The notes under the pieces: model-generated
Database searches by the model: none
Told to the model about the DNA's origin: nothing
Seen by the model: the letters and a program-made list of their open reading frames with translations, nothing else
Assembly (NCBI GenBank): GCA_964007475.1
Contig: OZ023275.1
Location: 31,749,619 to 31,813,618 of the forward strand
DNA length: 64,000 nt
Direction of reading: 5' to 3'
Source: Hybos culiciformis
Lineage: Eukaryota; Arthropoda; Insecta; Diptera; Hybotidae
Shown: positions 40,201 to 51,480 of the stretch, one piece after another
Numbering within the stretch: position 1 is the first letter of the stretch
How the letters are laid out: every line of letters starts with the position of its first letter
Made by a program: the position numbers and the translations under genes

Positions 40201-43200
40201 GTAAATAGTACACATACCAAATTTCATCTTGACATCTACATTTTCTATGCAAACTCTAAATGTTTAAAGCAAAGTTCCAGGCTTTATATATTAGCCTCAA
40301 ACATTGAAGTTATTGTATAAATCAATATCAAGTTATACACACATTTATTAAAACAACAATTTTATATGTTTCTTCATTATTAGCCAATGCGAAATACTTT
40401 TTTGCCTTGTAATTCTCAAAATTATTATTAAAAAAAAAAAAAAATGATTACGTAGAAAAAATGTCATTTGTTAACAAAAAAAAATATATATGTATATATT
40501 TTGTTTTTTTTTTCTTTTATTTCTGGGGCATTACTTAATAGTTTTATTAATTTGCTTGGCATGTCTATTTCTTTTACATTTACAAGTTTATTAATATGAC
40601 AGGTGAATGTTTTTTGATTGATATAAAAATATTTTGGCATCTTTGAGCAAAAAAAAAAAGAAATTAAATAAACAGAAAAACAAAAATAATAATTTTAAAT
40701 GTCCTGTTCGAAGGATCGCCATCTTGTAACGCAAAACTGAAATTCTATGAAATAATATTGACGCAAAAGAAAATTTAAAAAGGGAATAGACCAAAACAAG
40801 TCCCAAAATTAGTCATATTAAATTCAATGCCGAATTACTTTTAGATTAAACAACTTTTTTCCAAAAATTGTATTTACAATTTTTATGCAAATACACCATA
40901 CATTATAATTATACAGGTGTAATAGATACAATATATACCATGTTACAAGTTAATTATATTGATAGAATGATTTCAAATATTTGATTGTTTATTCAAGAGT
41001 AGGTATTATAATTCGTAGCATTTTATTATATATTACAATAACTATCGTAATATTTTGACTAATCATTCGTTTCATTCATTCATTGATATAAAAAATTGTT
41101 GTTTAAAACAAATTACAATTATAACGTAAGACAATGCATATTTATTTATATATATTTATGTATACAAATGCATAATAAAATATATATATCTTTTTTTTGT
41201 AATTGTAATTACAATTTAATCCTTTTAGGATTTTTATACCATGGGGCTAGTCATCTTTCTGTATCATTTTTACATCATATTTTTCGCACACGAAATGAAT
41301 ATATATAAGGTGTAAAAAATTTAATGAAAAAATATGAAATAAAAAAAAAAAGCAGACCGGTAAATGAACAAATAAAAAACCAGAAGGTAAAATTTATAAT
41401 TATTATTTAAAAAAAAAATAAATTTAATGTAAATGGAACCCTACATGATGCATATATGTGTACAAAAGTAATTAACAAATTAAAGATATAAAATCATTAT
41501 ATTTCAGGTTTTTTTTTTTTTCACATAAAATACTTAATGAAAATATGATTTAAAAAATGAATTTATTAAAATTTAAATAATTATAATTTATATTTCTTTT
41601 AATACAATGTTGTTTACTTATTGACCAAAAGTACAATCATTAAAAAAATTAACAATATATATTGGAAATAAAATTGCATTAAAAATGGTCATAAATTATA
41701 TTAAAAAAAAAAAAAAAGATAATAATATTTTTGTGAACCCACTGGCAAAAAAAAATGTTTGATTCAAAAAACACTATTTTGAAATTCGAAGTCGTCTATT
41801 ACTCTGATTAAATAACTAATTAATTTAATTAGTGTAAGAATATTTTAAATTGTTTGATCTAAGCAATAAATAAATAAATAAATTAAATTTTGTATACATT
41901 GCTTATTAGTTTTAGTCAAAATAAAAAAAAAATTAAACTTATTTTTATCGTTAAATAAGTGTATCCCACACATTTAAGCATAATAATTTCAATTACAAAA
42001 ATAGCATACTTTTAAAGTGTTTTCTAAATTTAAAATTATTAGAATCCAAATTAAATTAAATATTTTCGATAATATTGAATTAAATCTACTAACATTTGTT
42101 TTCTTTCTAGAATTCAGAATATATATAAATATATGTTAAACACTTAAAGAAGTGTTAACTTAATTATAATTTTTTTTTGTTTTCCAATTATAGGGTTATT
42201 GTGTAGACAAAATTGGTACACTCAACTACATTAGTTTTGTAATTTCTCTGGTCTAGACATAAGTTTTCTATTTTCATTTTTTTTTTTCATTTTATTCGTA
42301 AAAGTATAATATAAAAATAATTCGTAAAAGTATAATATAAAAAAAAATTTATATAATTATTTATCGAATTCCCAAATATAGGAAAATGAATGATGAAAAT
42401 ATATAAATGCGAAACTAATTAAAAACAGTTACATTAAAACTTTATCTGGAGAGCAAAAAAAAAAATAAATAAAATTTATTTTGTTTTCAGTATAGAAAAA
42501 GAAGTTAAAAATAAAAAAAAAATAAGACCTCCACAAAAATGGTATTTATAGATTTCCCTCCTACAAAAAATATCAAAAAGTTTTTTTTTTTTGTAAATTT
42601 TATTCTATTCGCATAATATCAAATTACGTATTATAATAATTATTATTATTATTATTAATAAAAGTTTAAGAAATTAAAAAGTTTGTGAAATAAATATTTT
42701 CTTTTAATTTTTTTTTTCTCTTGATTTCATTATGAAAAATAAATATTTACATATGATGGGTGATTCCATGTATAATACTGTAATAAATCTGTTAAAATTT
42801 TTTTAATTTGTGTATTTTACGATTTTCAAATAAAAATGGTTTTTCTATTTTAAGATTACATTTAATAATTTATAATAATTCAAGTTTACAAATATATATT
42901 AAGAACTAAGACAATTTTTTAACATAGACGTTGATCATCCTATCATTATAATATCTTATGTAAGACAATATATATTTAATTTGACATCCAATTGGAATAA
43001 TTAATAAGTTGTTGAAATTTCTTAGTTGAAAAACTTTATTTTTCTATTCAATGATGCAAATGCATTTTTGTTTGTTTTACCACGGAATTATACGCATAAG
43101 AAATTTGATTTTTATTATTTATTTGTTATGGACGCACAATCCGATTATAGTCTGAATCAATAATAAAGTTTTTATCTGAATTCAATGATTTTTAAACTCT

Positions 43201-44681
43201 AAAATTAAATGCTTATAAAAATAACTTATATTTTTTATTTGTTTTTGTTTTTTTTTTTAAAACAATAATAATAATAATAATAAAATAAAAGTTATTATTA
43301 TTGTTAATAAAATGATAATTTTTAATAATTTTATTAAATAAAAAAAAAATTTCAAATTTTATTATATAGCCAAAAGCTAAATGAAGGTGAAATAATCGCC
43401 TTCATAAATATTTTCTGTGGTTCTCTTAATTACTTATGCAATTTTTTAATGAACTGAAAATAATATATATACATATATAGGTCAAAACTATGTTCAAAAA
43501 TTTTGTTTTTAATGAATTAATTTTAATGTTAAATGAGTCTTTTTTTTTTTTTTAGTTATTATATGTAATTTCGATTTTCCTTGGATTTCGAAATTTTTTC
43601 CGGATTGAAAAAAAAATTTAAAATAATTTCAGTCAGATTATCGATAAGTATTTTTACACAGACATTAAATATGTTATGAAAAATTTAGTAAATCGAAAAA
43701 CGTATTAAAAAGGCACTCAAAAGCATCAATAAAAAATATATTTCGGACTATAAGAAAAGCTAAAGATATCCAAGAAAATTTCAGTAAGATAAAACATTCA
43801 TTCGATTCGTTTATTAATTTTTAGTTAAAAAAAAATTCAATTAATATTTACAATTTAGTCTTTTGAACTCTACAAGTTCACTTATACAACATAATTTTTT
43901 TTTTATTATATAAAAATATCTTAATCTTCAAAAATATTCAGAAAATCGGATTTTCTTTTGAAAAAAAAAAAATAAATGAAAGTTAAACATTAATAAAGAA
44001 AAAAAAATATATATAAATATAATTATTGTGAATAAATGCCTAATACCAATTTAAATTCTCACGAGAATCATTAATTATGATTAATTTTGCTTTTATGTTA
44101 AACAAAAAAAAAATAAATAAACAAATAATTTTTCATTATCAAAACAGAAAAAAATAAAATAAAAATTTCGAAATTGAAAAAAAAGGTAAATAAATAATTT
44201 TAAGAGCACTTAATTTCTTTAAATGACGATGCTAGAGATTAATGTCCTTATTTTCAATGAAATTAATTTTTTGAACTAACTAGGATCAAAAATATATAAA
44301 CTTTCATTTATCAATAATGAGGCTAAATTTTAATTCATTTTAAAAGTATCTTAAATGACATTTTTTTTAAGGTAGAACAACATTTCAAATATACATATAG
44401 TGTTCAGAGTTTTAGTATAAATTTACGAAAACTCATATAAGTATATTTAAGTAAAAAATATTCTGATTAGTTAATGAACAAATCATAAACATCGACCGAA
44501 AAAAAAAAAACACATATGTACACAAAAAAAAAATCATTAACATTACAATTATGTTACGTACAGTACATATGTTTGTCCTGCTTCAAGGATAATACAACAC
44601 AACCGTAATAATAAATGTAATTATTATTATATAAATGATTGTGAGTAATTATATTATATATTTATATATAATTTTCATGTA
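31279..44681. other. AT-rich non-coding stretch with minor repeats
   Basis: No gene is supported over 13 kb. Compositional islands occur at about 33418-33455 (CGCGATCGATTCGGCGGGCG) and 34120-34260, where two overlapping frames of about 85 codons lie on opposite strands without any recognisable domain. Repeats: an AT run at 39662-39681, an ATT run at 42641-42658, a TAA run at 43263-43283, and two 26-bp units starting ATTCGTAAAAGTATAATA at 42294-42345. The Lys-rich 121-codon frame at 36187-36552 comes mostly from A-runs. Confidence 0.6.
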
Positions 44682-44701
44682 TATACATTGTACAATGTAT
44701 A
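44682..44701. repeat. Perfect 20-bp palindrome
   Basis: TATACATTGTACAATGTATA is exactly self-complementary. It could be a binding site for a dimeric protein or simple chance; nothing nearby decides. Confidence 0.6.
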
Positions 44702-44996
44702 GTAAACACATTTTGTTATGGGCATAACATGAATTTCTAAAATTTCCTGCAAACGAAATTCATGTATTTATTAATTATATAGGAGAAGAATTTTATTACT
44801 AAAATATTATTAACATCATTTTAAAATTATCAATGTTTATTATATTAATGTCAGAATGAAATTAAGTTTTCATTATTATTTTTAAAACGTTATCAAAAAC
44901 ATTTATTATGCGCATATCTAATACGTACAGAAAAGAAATAGGCATTAATTTATGAAAATGAACGTACTTTTTCGAAAATATTCTTCTGATTATGTT

Positions 44997-45004
44997 CTGT
45001 AGAC
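44997..45004. repeat. Target-site duplication, left copy (hAT insertion)
   Basis: CTGTAGAC, repeated exactly at 46278-46285. It fits the hAT target consensus nTnnnnAn. Confidence 0.94.
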
Positions 45005-45173
45005 TAGGGCTTCTCATTTCCCGCAATTTTCAAATCCCGGGATCCCGGGACAAAATTTTTCATATTCCCGGGATCCCGGGATCCCGGAATTTTTTATAGC
45101 ACAAATTAAAAAAAAGTATCTAATAAAATATTGCCATGGTTTTGATCCACTTCAACTTGACATGATGGGGTTA

Positions 45174-45213
45174 CCTAAGTTGATATTTTACAACCTAAGT
45201 TGATATTTTACAA
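45174..45213 (+). repeat. Two-copy 20-bp tandem repeat
   Basis: CCTAAGTTGATATTTTACAA occurs at 45174-45193 and again, without a gap, at 45194-45213, inside the larger hAT element. Confidence 0.9.
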
Positions 45214-45390
45214 CTGTAAACAAAGAAAAATACAGCATTATAAAAAATTAGTTAACAACTTGAAATTTGCTTTCTAATCCTCAAACATCGATTATTTTAA
45301 ATAAATTTTAATTCTACATATATTAAACTGCATTTATTTATGTTTTAAATTCTATATACTGACTTCACTTCGTTTCCACAAACTTAGAAA

Positions 45391-45664
45391 GTCAAAATTG
45401 ACCCACTTCCCGATATCCAATCGTGTTGAAATTTTGCACATCGCTTTGTCGTCGATGACAATGCACTTTGGCATCGACACATTCAGACACACACACACAC
45501 ATCTTCACCGGTATCCAATCGAGCTGAAATTTACTTTAGCCTTACACACACACTACACTACCTGGTCACCATACTTAGTAAGTCAAAATTGATCCAATTT
45601 CCGGTATCCAATCGAGGCAAAATTTTGCACATCACTTTGTCGTCGATAACAATATAGTTTGGTA
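45391..45664 (+). repeat. 201-bp partial tandem duplication
   Basis: GTCAAAATTGA begins at 45391 and again at 45592. Both copies continue through a TATCCAATCG word, AAATTTTGCACATC and CTTTGTCGTCGAT. A third, shorter relative (CCGGTATCCAATCGAGCTGAAATTT) lies between them near 45509. The stretch also contains an AC dinucleotide run near 45486-45501. The TATCCAATCG..AAATTTTGCAC word looks like a dispersed insect repeat, but I cannot name the family. Confidence 0.85.
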
Positions 45665-45677
45665 TCACAGACTCACC

Positions 45678-45685
45678 CACACACA
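45678..45685. repeat. Target-site duplication, left copy (nested hAT)
   Basis: CACACACA precedes the nested element and CACACACA follows it at 46099-46106. Because the target was an AC microsatellite, the match is consistent with an 8-bp duplication but is weak evidence alone. Confidence 0.6.
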
Positions 45686-46098
45686 CAGGGCCGGCCCTCT
45701 ATGTTAAGAGGCCAGGGTACAAATATTTTCTTGGGGGCCTCCAATTTTTTTTAATATAACAGAATAAAAGTATACTATTCAAATTACAGTAATATTTATT
45801 ATTTAAAAAAACGATAAAAAAAACATAACATAAAAACAATACAAGTATCAACTTAAGCCTTTTTTGTTGCCATATCATTAATTAACATTGAAAAATCTTT
45901 TTAGAATAACTAATAATATGTTGGAAAAAATTTCGTCATAATTGTTATTTAAAATATATTGCAGTATATCCTGTGCATTCTCTACATTAGGCTTACTCAA
46001 AATCATTGCTTTTAACAAAAAAAATTTAAATCTGGGGCCCTTTAAAATCGCGGGCCCGGGTGCCTTGCTCCCGTCGCACCCCCAGAAAGCCGGCTCTG
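45686..46098 (-). mobile_element. Internally deleted hAT transposon nested in another (413 bp)
   Basis: The left end reads CAGGGCCGGCCCTC and the right end, on the opposite strand, reads CAGAGCCGGCTTTC: imperfect 14-bp terminal inverted repeats in a hAT-type CAG..CTG format, flanked by CACACACA on both sides. On the minus strand the element holds a decayed C-terminal transposase fragment (separate entry), so the element is oriented right to left and has lost most of its coding sequence. GC-rich subterminal sequence (GGGCCCTTTAAAATCGCGGGCCC near 46037-46059) adds to the similarity with hAT ends. It inserted into an AC repeat within the larger hAT element and must be the younger of the pair. 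Confidence 0.88.
45881..46015 (-). pseudogene. Decayed hAT transposase C-terminal fragment
   Basis: A minus-strand open stretch contains NVENAQDILQYIL followed by NNNYDEIFSNILLVILKRFF. In hAT transposases of this general type, a segment of the form 'DLL..I..NNL.EIFPN...ALRIFLTLPV' lies just upstream of the C-terminal dimerisation domain (the one containing 'SAERSFSKLK'). The order and spacing here match that segment, and two stop codons follow where the dimerisation domain should begin. Only about 31 residues are recognisable (45976 down to 45884). The frame's first residues come from the flanking AC repeat and the terminal repeat, so its ATG is not a real start. Assigned from remembered family pattern, not from a search. 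Confidence 0.6.
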
Positions 46099-46277
46099 CA
46101 CACACACACACATTTATATGAACTTCATCACTTAATTAATTCTGTCTATCATTATTATATTTTTTAATTAAGCGGAAATCCCGGGATTTTTGGTTGAAAT
46201 CCCGGGATTCCGGGATTCAATTTTAGAACCGGGATCCCGGGAAAACGGGATTCCGGGATTCCGTTTGAGAAGCCCTA

Positions 46278-49200
46278 CTGTAGACATAATTGCAATCTTC
46301 GTATAGTTCTTTCTTTTCTTTCAAAATCAAAAATTTTCATATTCGCTTAATTAGTTATTTTGGAGTTGAATACTAAATATTTCTTTTTCAACTTTTAATA
46401 TTTTTTGCGAAATTTAAGTAAATGTTCTTTTTTTATAATCTCAAACTTAATAACTAATATTTTTGAAATGCAAATCAAGAATAATTGGATCGGTATGATT
46501 TTTATTGTTGAAAAACGCGTTCTTGCCATGCAAAAAAAGGTAATATTATTGAAATTCTACTGGCTTGGTTGGAAATTTAATAAAATTTTCATGTAACTTT
46601 ATATAAATTTCATATAGAACTCTGTGTAGTTCTAATTTATGTAATTTTTTTTGATTTCGAAGAAAGTATATACATGTATTGTTGTGTTGTTTGTTTGTGT
46701 ATATTTATTTTTTTTTTTCGTAAAAGATTATTATCATTAAACGCAGGAAGACATGTGAAGGTGTTTAAGTCTCCACTAAAAGAGTTTATAATGAAATGAA
46801 AATAAGATTATCCCACTTTCTTGTGCATTATTTACATATTTGAAACGAAAATATATACGTATGTATATATATATATTTTTCACGAAATAAGAGGATTTTC
46901 GTCTGTTATTTTGTACGATGAAAAAAAATAAAAAAATAAATGTTAAGCTTTTTTTTTTTTATTTTATCCAGCCAGATGGTAAAAACAATGAAAAAATAAT
47001 CTTGTGTGGTGTTCCATGTTATAAACATCATAGAAGAAAATCGTTGTGTTTTTTATTCTTATTTCTTTCAATATAGATTTTATTCATTAGACCTGTAGGA
47101 ATTTTATATTTTCTGCACATAATCGAATAAACTGACCTACAAAATAAATAAATATCGAAAATATATACTTAAACAAATAAACGAAATAATTACTTAAACC
47201 ATTTAAGATAAAAAGAAATGTACTTTTCGTCCAGTTTCGGTTGAATAATTAAAAAAAATAATAATACTCTGTTTGTCAAACTATTTTTGTAGTCAGCGAA
47301 AGGTCAGTGAATAATTCTACAATTAGAAAATCAACTACACAGTGTGAATTGTATCTACACCGTGTCAATATTTACTGGCCGGAAAAAAAATAAAATCAAA
47401 TATAAAAATCATTAACACGAATAATAAATAATTTTTACATAAAAAACAATCACTTTTGATTGTAAGTTCTCTAACATCATAATTCATAAAATTTTCTACC
47501 GAAAATTATTATTCTTGCAACAAGAATTATGTATTTGTTCTTAGAAATTATTTATTTTATTTCAAAATTATAATTTTTTTATAAATTATTATTAAAATAA
47601 TGTATGTAGAATATATATAGACTTATAGAGAATAATTTAAACAGATTTCCTTTGAAAAATAATATTTACTTCCCTCTATATGTTATTTACAATAATTTTC
47701 AAGTATAGTGGAAATTCAGTTTTCCTGTTGCACTATATACAGCCAAGTCATAAAAAAAAATGTTAAAACGAAATGTAGAGCATACTAAGGAAAAAGAATT
47801 TAAATAATTTTTATGCAAACTTTTATACATTACAAATAGAAAAAAGAAACATAAAATTAATTTTATTAAAATTATAGTATATATATTATAGAAAAAAAAT
47901 ACTTTCATGTTATTGCTCTTATAATTTTAAACAGATAATCGATTCAATCCAACATTTTAATTAATACACAATTATGCAGATTTCTTTTTTTAAGTTTATA
48001 AAGCTTATATATTCAACATTAGAAGTAATTAGTTTCTAATTAAAACTGCTAACTCTTTAAAAAAAAAGTTTTCAATATTATTAAATTTGTTAAAATGTAA
48101 AAATCAATTTATTTAACAATTTATAAACTATTATCAGTTTTAGAGACAATATAATTCGCTTGAACATTCTTTGTTCTATATTTTCTATCATCTAAGTAGA
48201 TCTCAGAATTTCTTTCAGATATATTTCTCCTTCATTTAATCATTCGTTAACTTCAAATGATCTTATCGAAAGAAAAATTCTCATTAATTTTATTTTTTTA
48301 TATTATATTACTTTTTGAAAATTGAATAAAAATAAAATAAACACATAAGACAATAAACTAAGATTATAGTTTTATATTCTTATTTTTCAATTTTAAAATT
48401 TTTTATTAACATTAAAATAATAATAAAAAAAAAACACTTCCCATAGCTTTAATATAATAATAAAGGTCTAATTTGAAAATAATCATAACTTTAAGAGTGT
48501 ATATATTTTTAATCAAGTATTATAAAAACAAATTACTTGAGAAAAAACTATAATAATTTTGTTATTTTATTTTATTAAATATAAGAAAAAAAGTTATGTT
48601 CATCACTGGTTATTTGGCTTTCAAATATACTACTTTTTTCATTAAGGTAAAATTATGTGGAAACGAACTTCATTCTCCTAAAAAAAAGTGAAAGCTTTTT
48701 GTCTTATATAGTTTATACATCAGATTTCAGAAAACATACTGTCTTAATTGCATCAGAACATTTAGATTAACATTATAAAGTTGGATTTCATTACTAAAAT
48801 AATAATTACTGACAATATCATTTTAATAAAAATTTATTCAAGAAACTAAATGAAAATAATTAAGCTTTTTAAGTAATTAATTTTATTTTTTCTCAAAGCC
48901 TATAATTTTTCTTTTCACTGGATAATTTTATTATTTTTTTTTTTTCACATATTAACGAAACATTATAATAACATGATGTTCTGTTAAAAACAACATTTAC
49001 TATAAAAAATACAAAAAAAAAACAAATTATTTTATAAACTCCATTAATACATTGGACAATAATTAGTCTCTGAAGCAAAGAATGATTGTGAATAATTTCT
49101 TTCTATTTTTTATTCATTAGAAGAAAACCACTTAATTACAAAATTCTAGTGCAGTCCACACTCATAATAATTTTCTTTATCTTCGCGTAACTCAATTAAT

Positions 49201-51391
49201 TTCTATCTCATTTCAATCTCAAATATTTTGATTATGTGTATATTTATATATAATTTCAATGCCAGTTAGTGTGTGGTAAGTGCTATTTACATAACCACAT
49301 TTATGTTCCACAGATTAAACTGTTATAGTCATAAAATTATTATTATATTCTATAATTATTATTATAGAATTATATATTTTTCTGAAGTTGGTAATAATGA
49401 CAATAGTTTCATCATCCTTGAAATTAAAATTAAATTAATTAAAAAAAATACATATATCTATTTGCAATACAATTTGATATTTCGTGCTTCCTTCAATAAA
49501 TTTGGATTTTTTTTTTAATATTTTAAATTAAGAAGTGTGTCTATAATGAAAAATTCGGCTTGTGCACTCAAAATTATAAGAAATCAGCTCTACTTAATTA
49601 GAAAAAAAAAATATTCAAACAAATAATATCGAAAAATTTTTTCACCCAAACGTATTAACCACTGCACAATATTATGATGATTCAGCGGTTGATCTACACA
49701 GGTTGGACTAGCTTCGAAGTACTTATCAAAGTTCGAAATAAACTCAAATTGAAAAATTCTTATGTTAAATTCTACTACGGAATTTATTAAAAAACTAATA
49801 ATAATAATTGAAAAATAATAAAAAATAAAAATTATAATATTAGTGTAATTATATAGTATTTTATGAATAATATTGGAAAAATGTTGAAGGATTATTTAAA
49901 ACATTTAAATTGGAAAAGGAAGAATAGAAGAATAATAAAAATATGTCATAATTTTCATCTTCTATACATAAGTCATTCATATTTATATGATATACATAAT
50001 ATAACATAATACCACTTCGTTGTAGTAAGGTTCGATCCAAAAATAAAAAAATATATAAACTTTTTTTTCTGTCAAGCTAATGGTTTTCTTTTTTACAAAT
50101 AATGTTTTCTTTTTTACAAAAAAAAAAAGGAAAAATTTCTTTTTCTTTCTACAAAATCATCATTTTCATAATATCTTGTAAAAATATATATGTAATTTTT
50201 TTTTTTTTGAAAAAAGATAGTTTTATTGACGTCGAAAAACAACTAAAGCTCTATCATTAAAAATATTTCCAGGTAAAAAAAAAACTATTATCAGAGAGAA
50301 GATATTTTTCCTGATAGTTAATTTTTTTTTTCTACATAAATATAATTTTTCTATTTTCCTATCTTTTTTTTTTTTTTTTCATATGCCATACATATACACA
50401 TAGTACATGGTTTCTTTTCTTCTTGACTGAAATAATAATAACAGTATAATGGGTAATTTAAGTAAATAAGTATCTGTTTTCTTCTTCAATAAATAGAATG
50501 AAAAAAAGTAAAAAAGTAAAAAAAATAAGAACGAAACGATAAAATAGAAATTGTAAAAAAGAAAAAAAAAACTAAAAGTTTTTATTATATTTTTTTTTTT
50601 TCGGACAGTTAGACAAGTTATTCAATTATGCTTTTCAATTAAGCTTTCACAATAATAATAGTAACATAAAAAAAAATTATAGAAATTCAAGAAATACATA
50701 AAAAAAAAAAAAAATTGGTAATTTTGCAGCCTAGAGTTCGTTGAAAACATAAAATTAATTATTCATTTTGTTATACCGTCGATGATGATGAAATGATATT
50801 CTCTATACCAACTACTCAATCAATAACTAATTACCTTATAGAATTTAGAATACATGTAATATTATTTTATTGAAAAATAAAAAAAAAAAATTAAATAAAA
50901 GAGAAATTCATTGATTGCCATTATATGTAAGTATATAACTGAAATGAAGTTTTTATACTTATTACATTCATCATGTAATTGATTGATCATTTAACAAAAA
51001 AAAACACACACAAAATTTTTATTGAGCAAAACTGACTTCTATAATACATATAATAATCATAAATCAATATATATGAACATTATCATTACTTTTTTTTTTT
51101 TTTTTCAGTTTTCAAATACAAATCAACGAATGATATTTAATTAATAGCAAAATTAAGTGGATTTTTAGTTCGCACTTTTATATTATTAATTTTTTCTCAA
51201 TTTCTCTTATTCTTTCATGGCATTATCTTTGTACATGTTTAATGTCTATCATAGAATCAATCGTTTTTCGAACTGTTACAATTGCTGTATTGATCATCGG
51301 CTATTTGATATCATCAATATAGAAATAGTGTAATTTGAAAAATTATTTTCAGAAATACATAAATTAGACTGAAAAGAAACAAACAGCTGCT
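46278..51391. other. AT-rich non-coding stretch
   Basis: No gene is supported. CTGTAGAC at 46278-46285 is the right target duplication of the larger hAT element. The rest holds homopolymers and a near-duplicate of TTTTCTTTTTTACAAA at about 50083-50120. Open frames are low-complexity. Confidence 0.6.
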
Positions 51392-51480
51392 ACAGTAATA
51401 TTTTCTATATATTCCTTAGTTAAAGATCAATTCAAACTAGTGGATGATTTTAGAAGGACTAGCATTTTGTCATAGCAAGC
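51392..51480 (+). repeat. Diverged dispersed repeat, copy 2
   Basis: Resembles 31205-31278: AATATTTTCTATATAT, AAACTAGTGGATGATTTT, AGAAGGACTAG and TCATAGCAAG fall in the same order. The copy has an extra CATTTTG between the last two words. Confidence 0.4.

Larger units (their letters stand above)
45005..46277. mobile_element. Non-autonomous hAT transposon with GGGATCCC-rich ends (1,273 bp, including a nested insertion)
   Basis: The ends are TAGGGCTTCTCA (45005-45016) and the exact complement TGAGAAGCCCTA (46266-46277), inside an exact 8-bp duplication CTGTAGAC. Both subterminal regions are packed with CCCGGGA words: 45035-45089 contains back-to-back self-complementary TCCCGGGATCCCGGGA motifs, and 46179-46260 carries a matching set. 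These are strikingly GC-rich in this AT-rich window and could be transposase-binding arrays or strong secondary structure. The interior has a partial tandem repeat (45391-45664) and a second hAT element (45686-46098). No transposase of its own was found. Removing the nested element and one copy of its duplication gives an original length of about 850 bp. Confidence 0.95.

Noticed and set aside
44682..44701. 20-bp perfect palindrome as a possible regulatory operator
   Set aside because: It is listed as a repeat only. It is AT-rich, isolated, and has no gene nearby to regulate.
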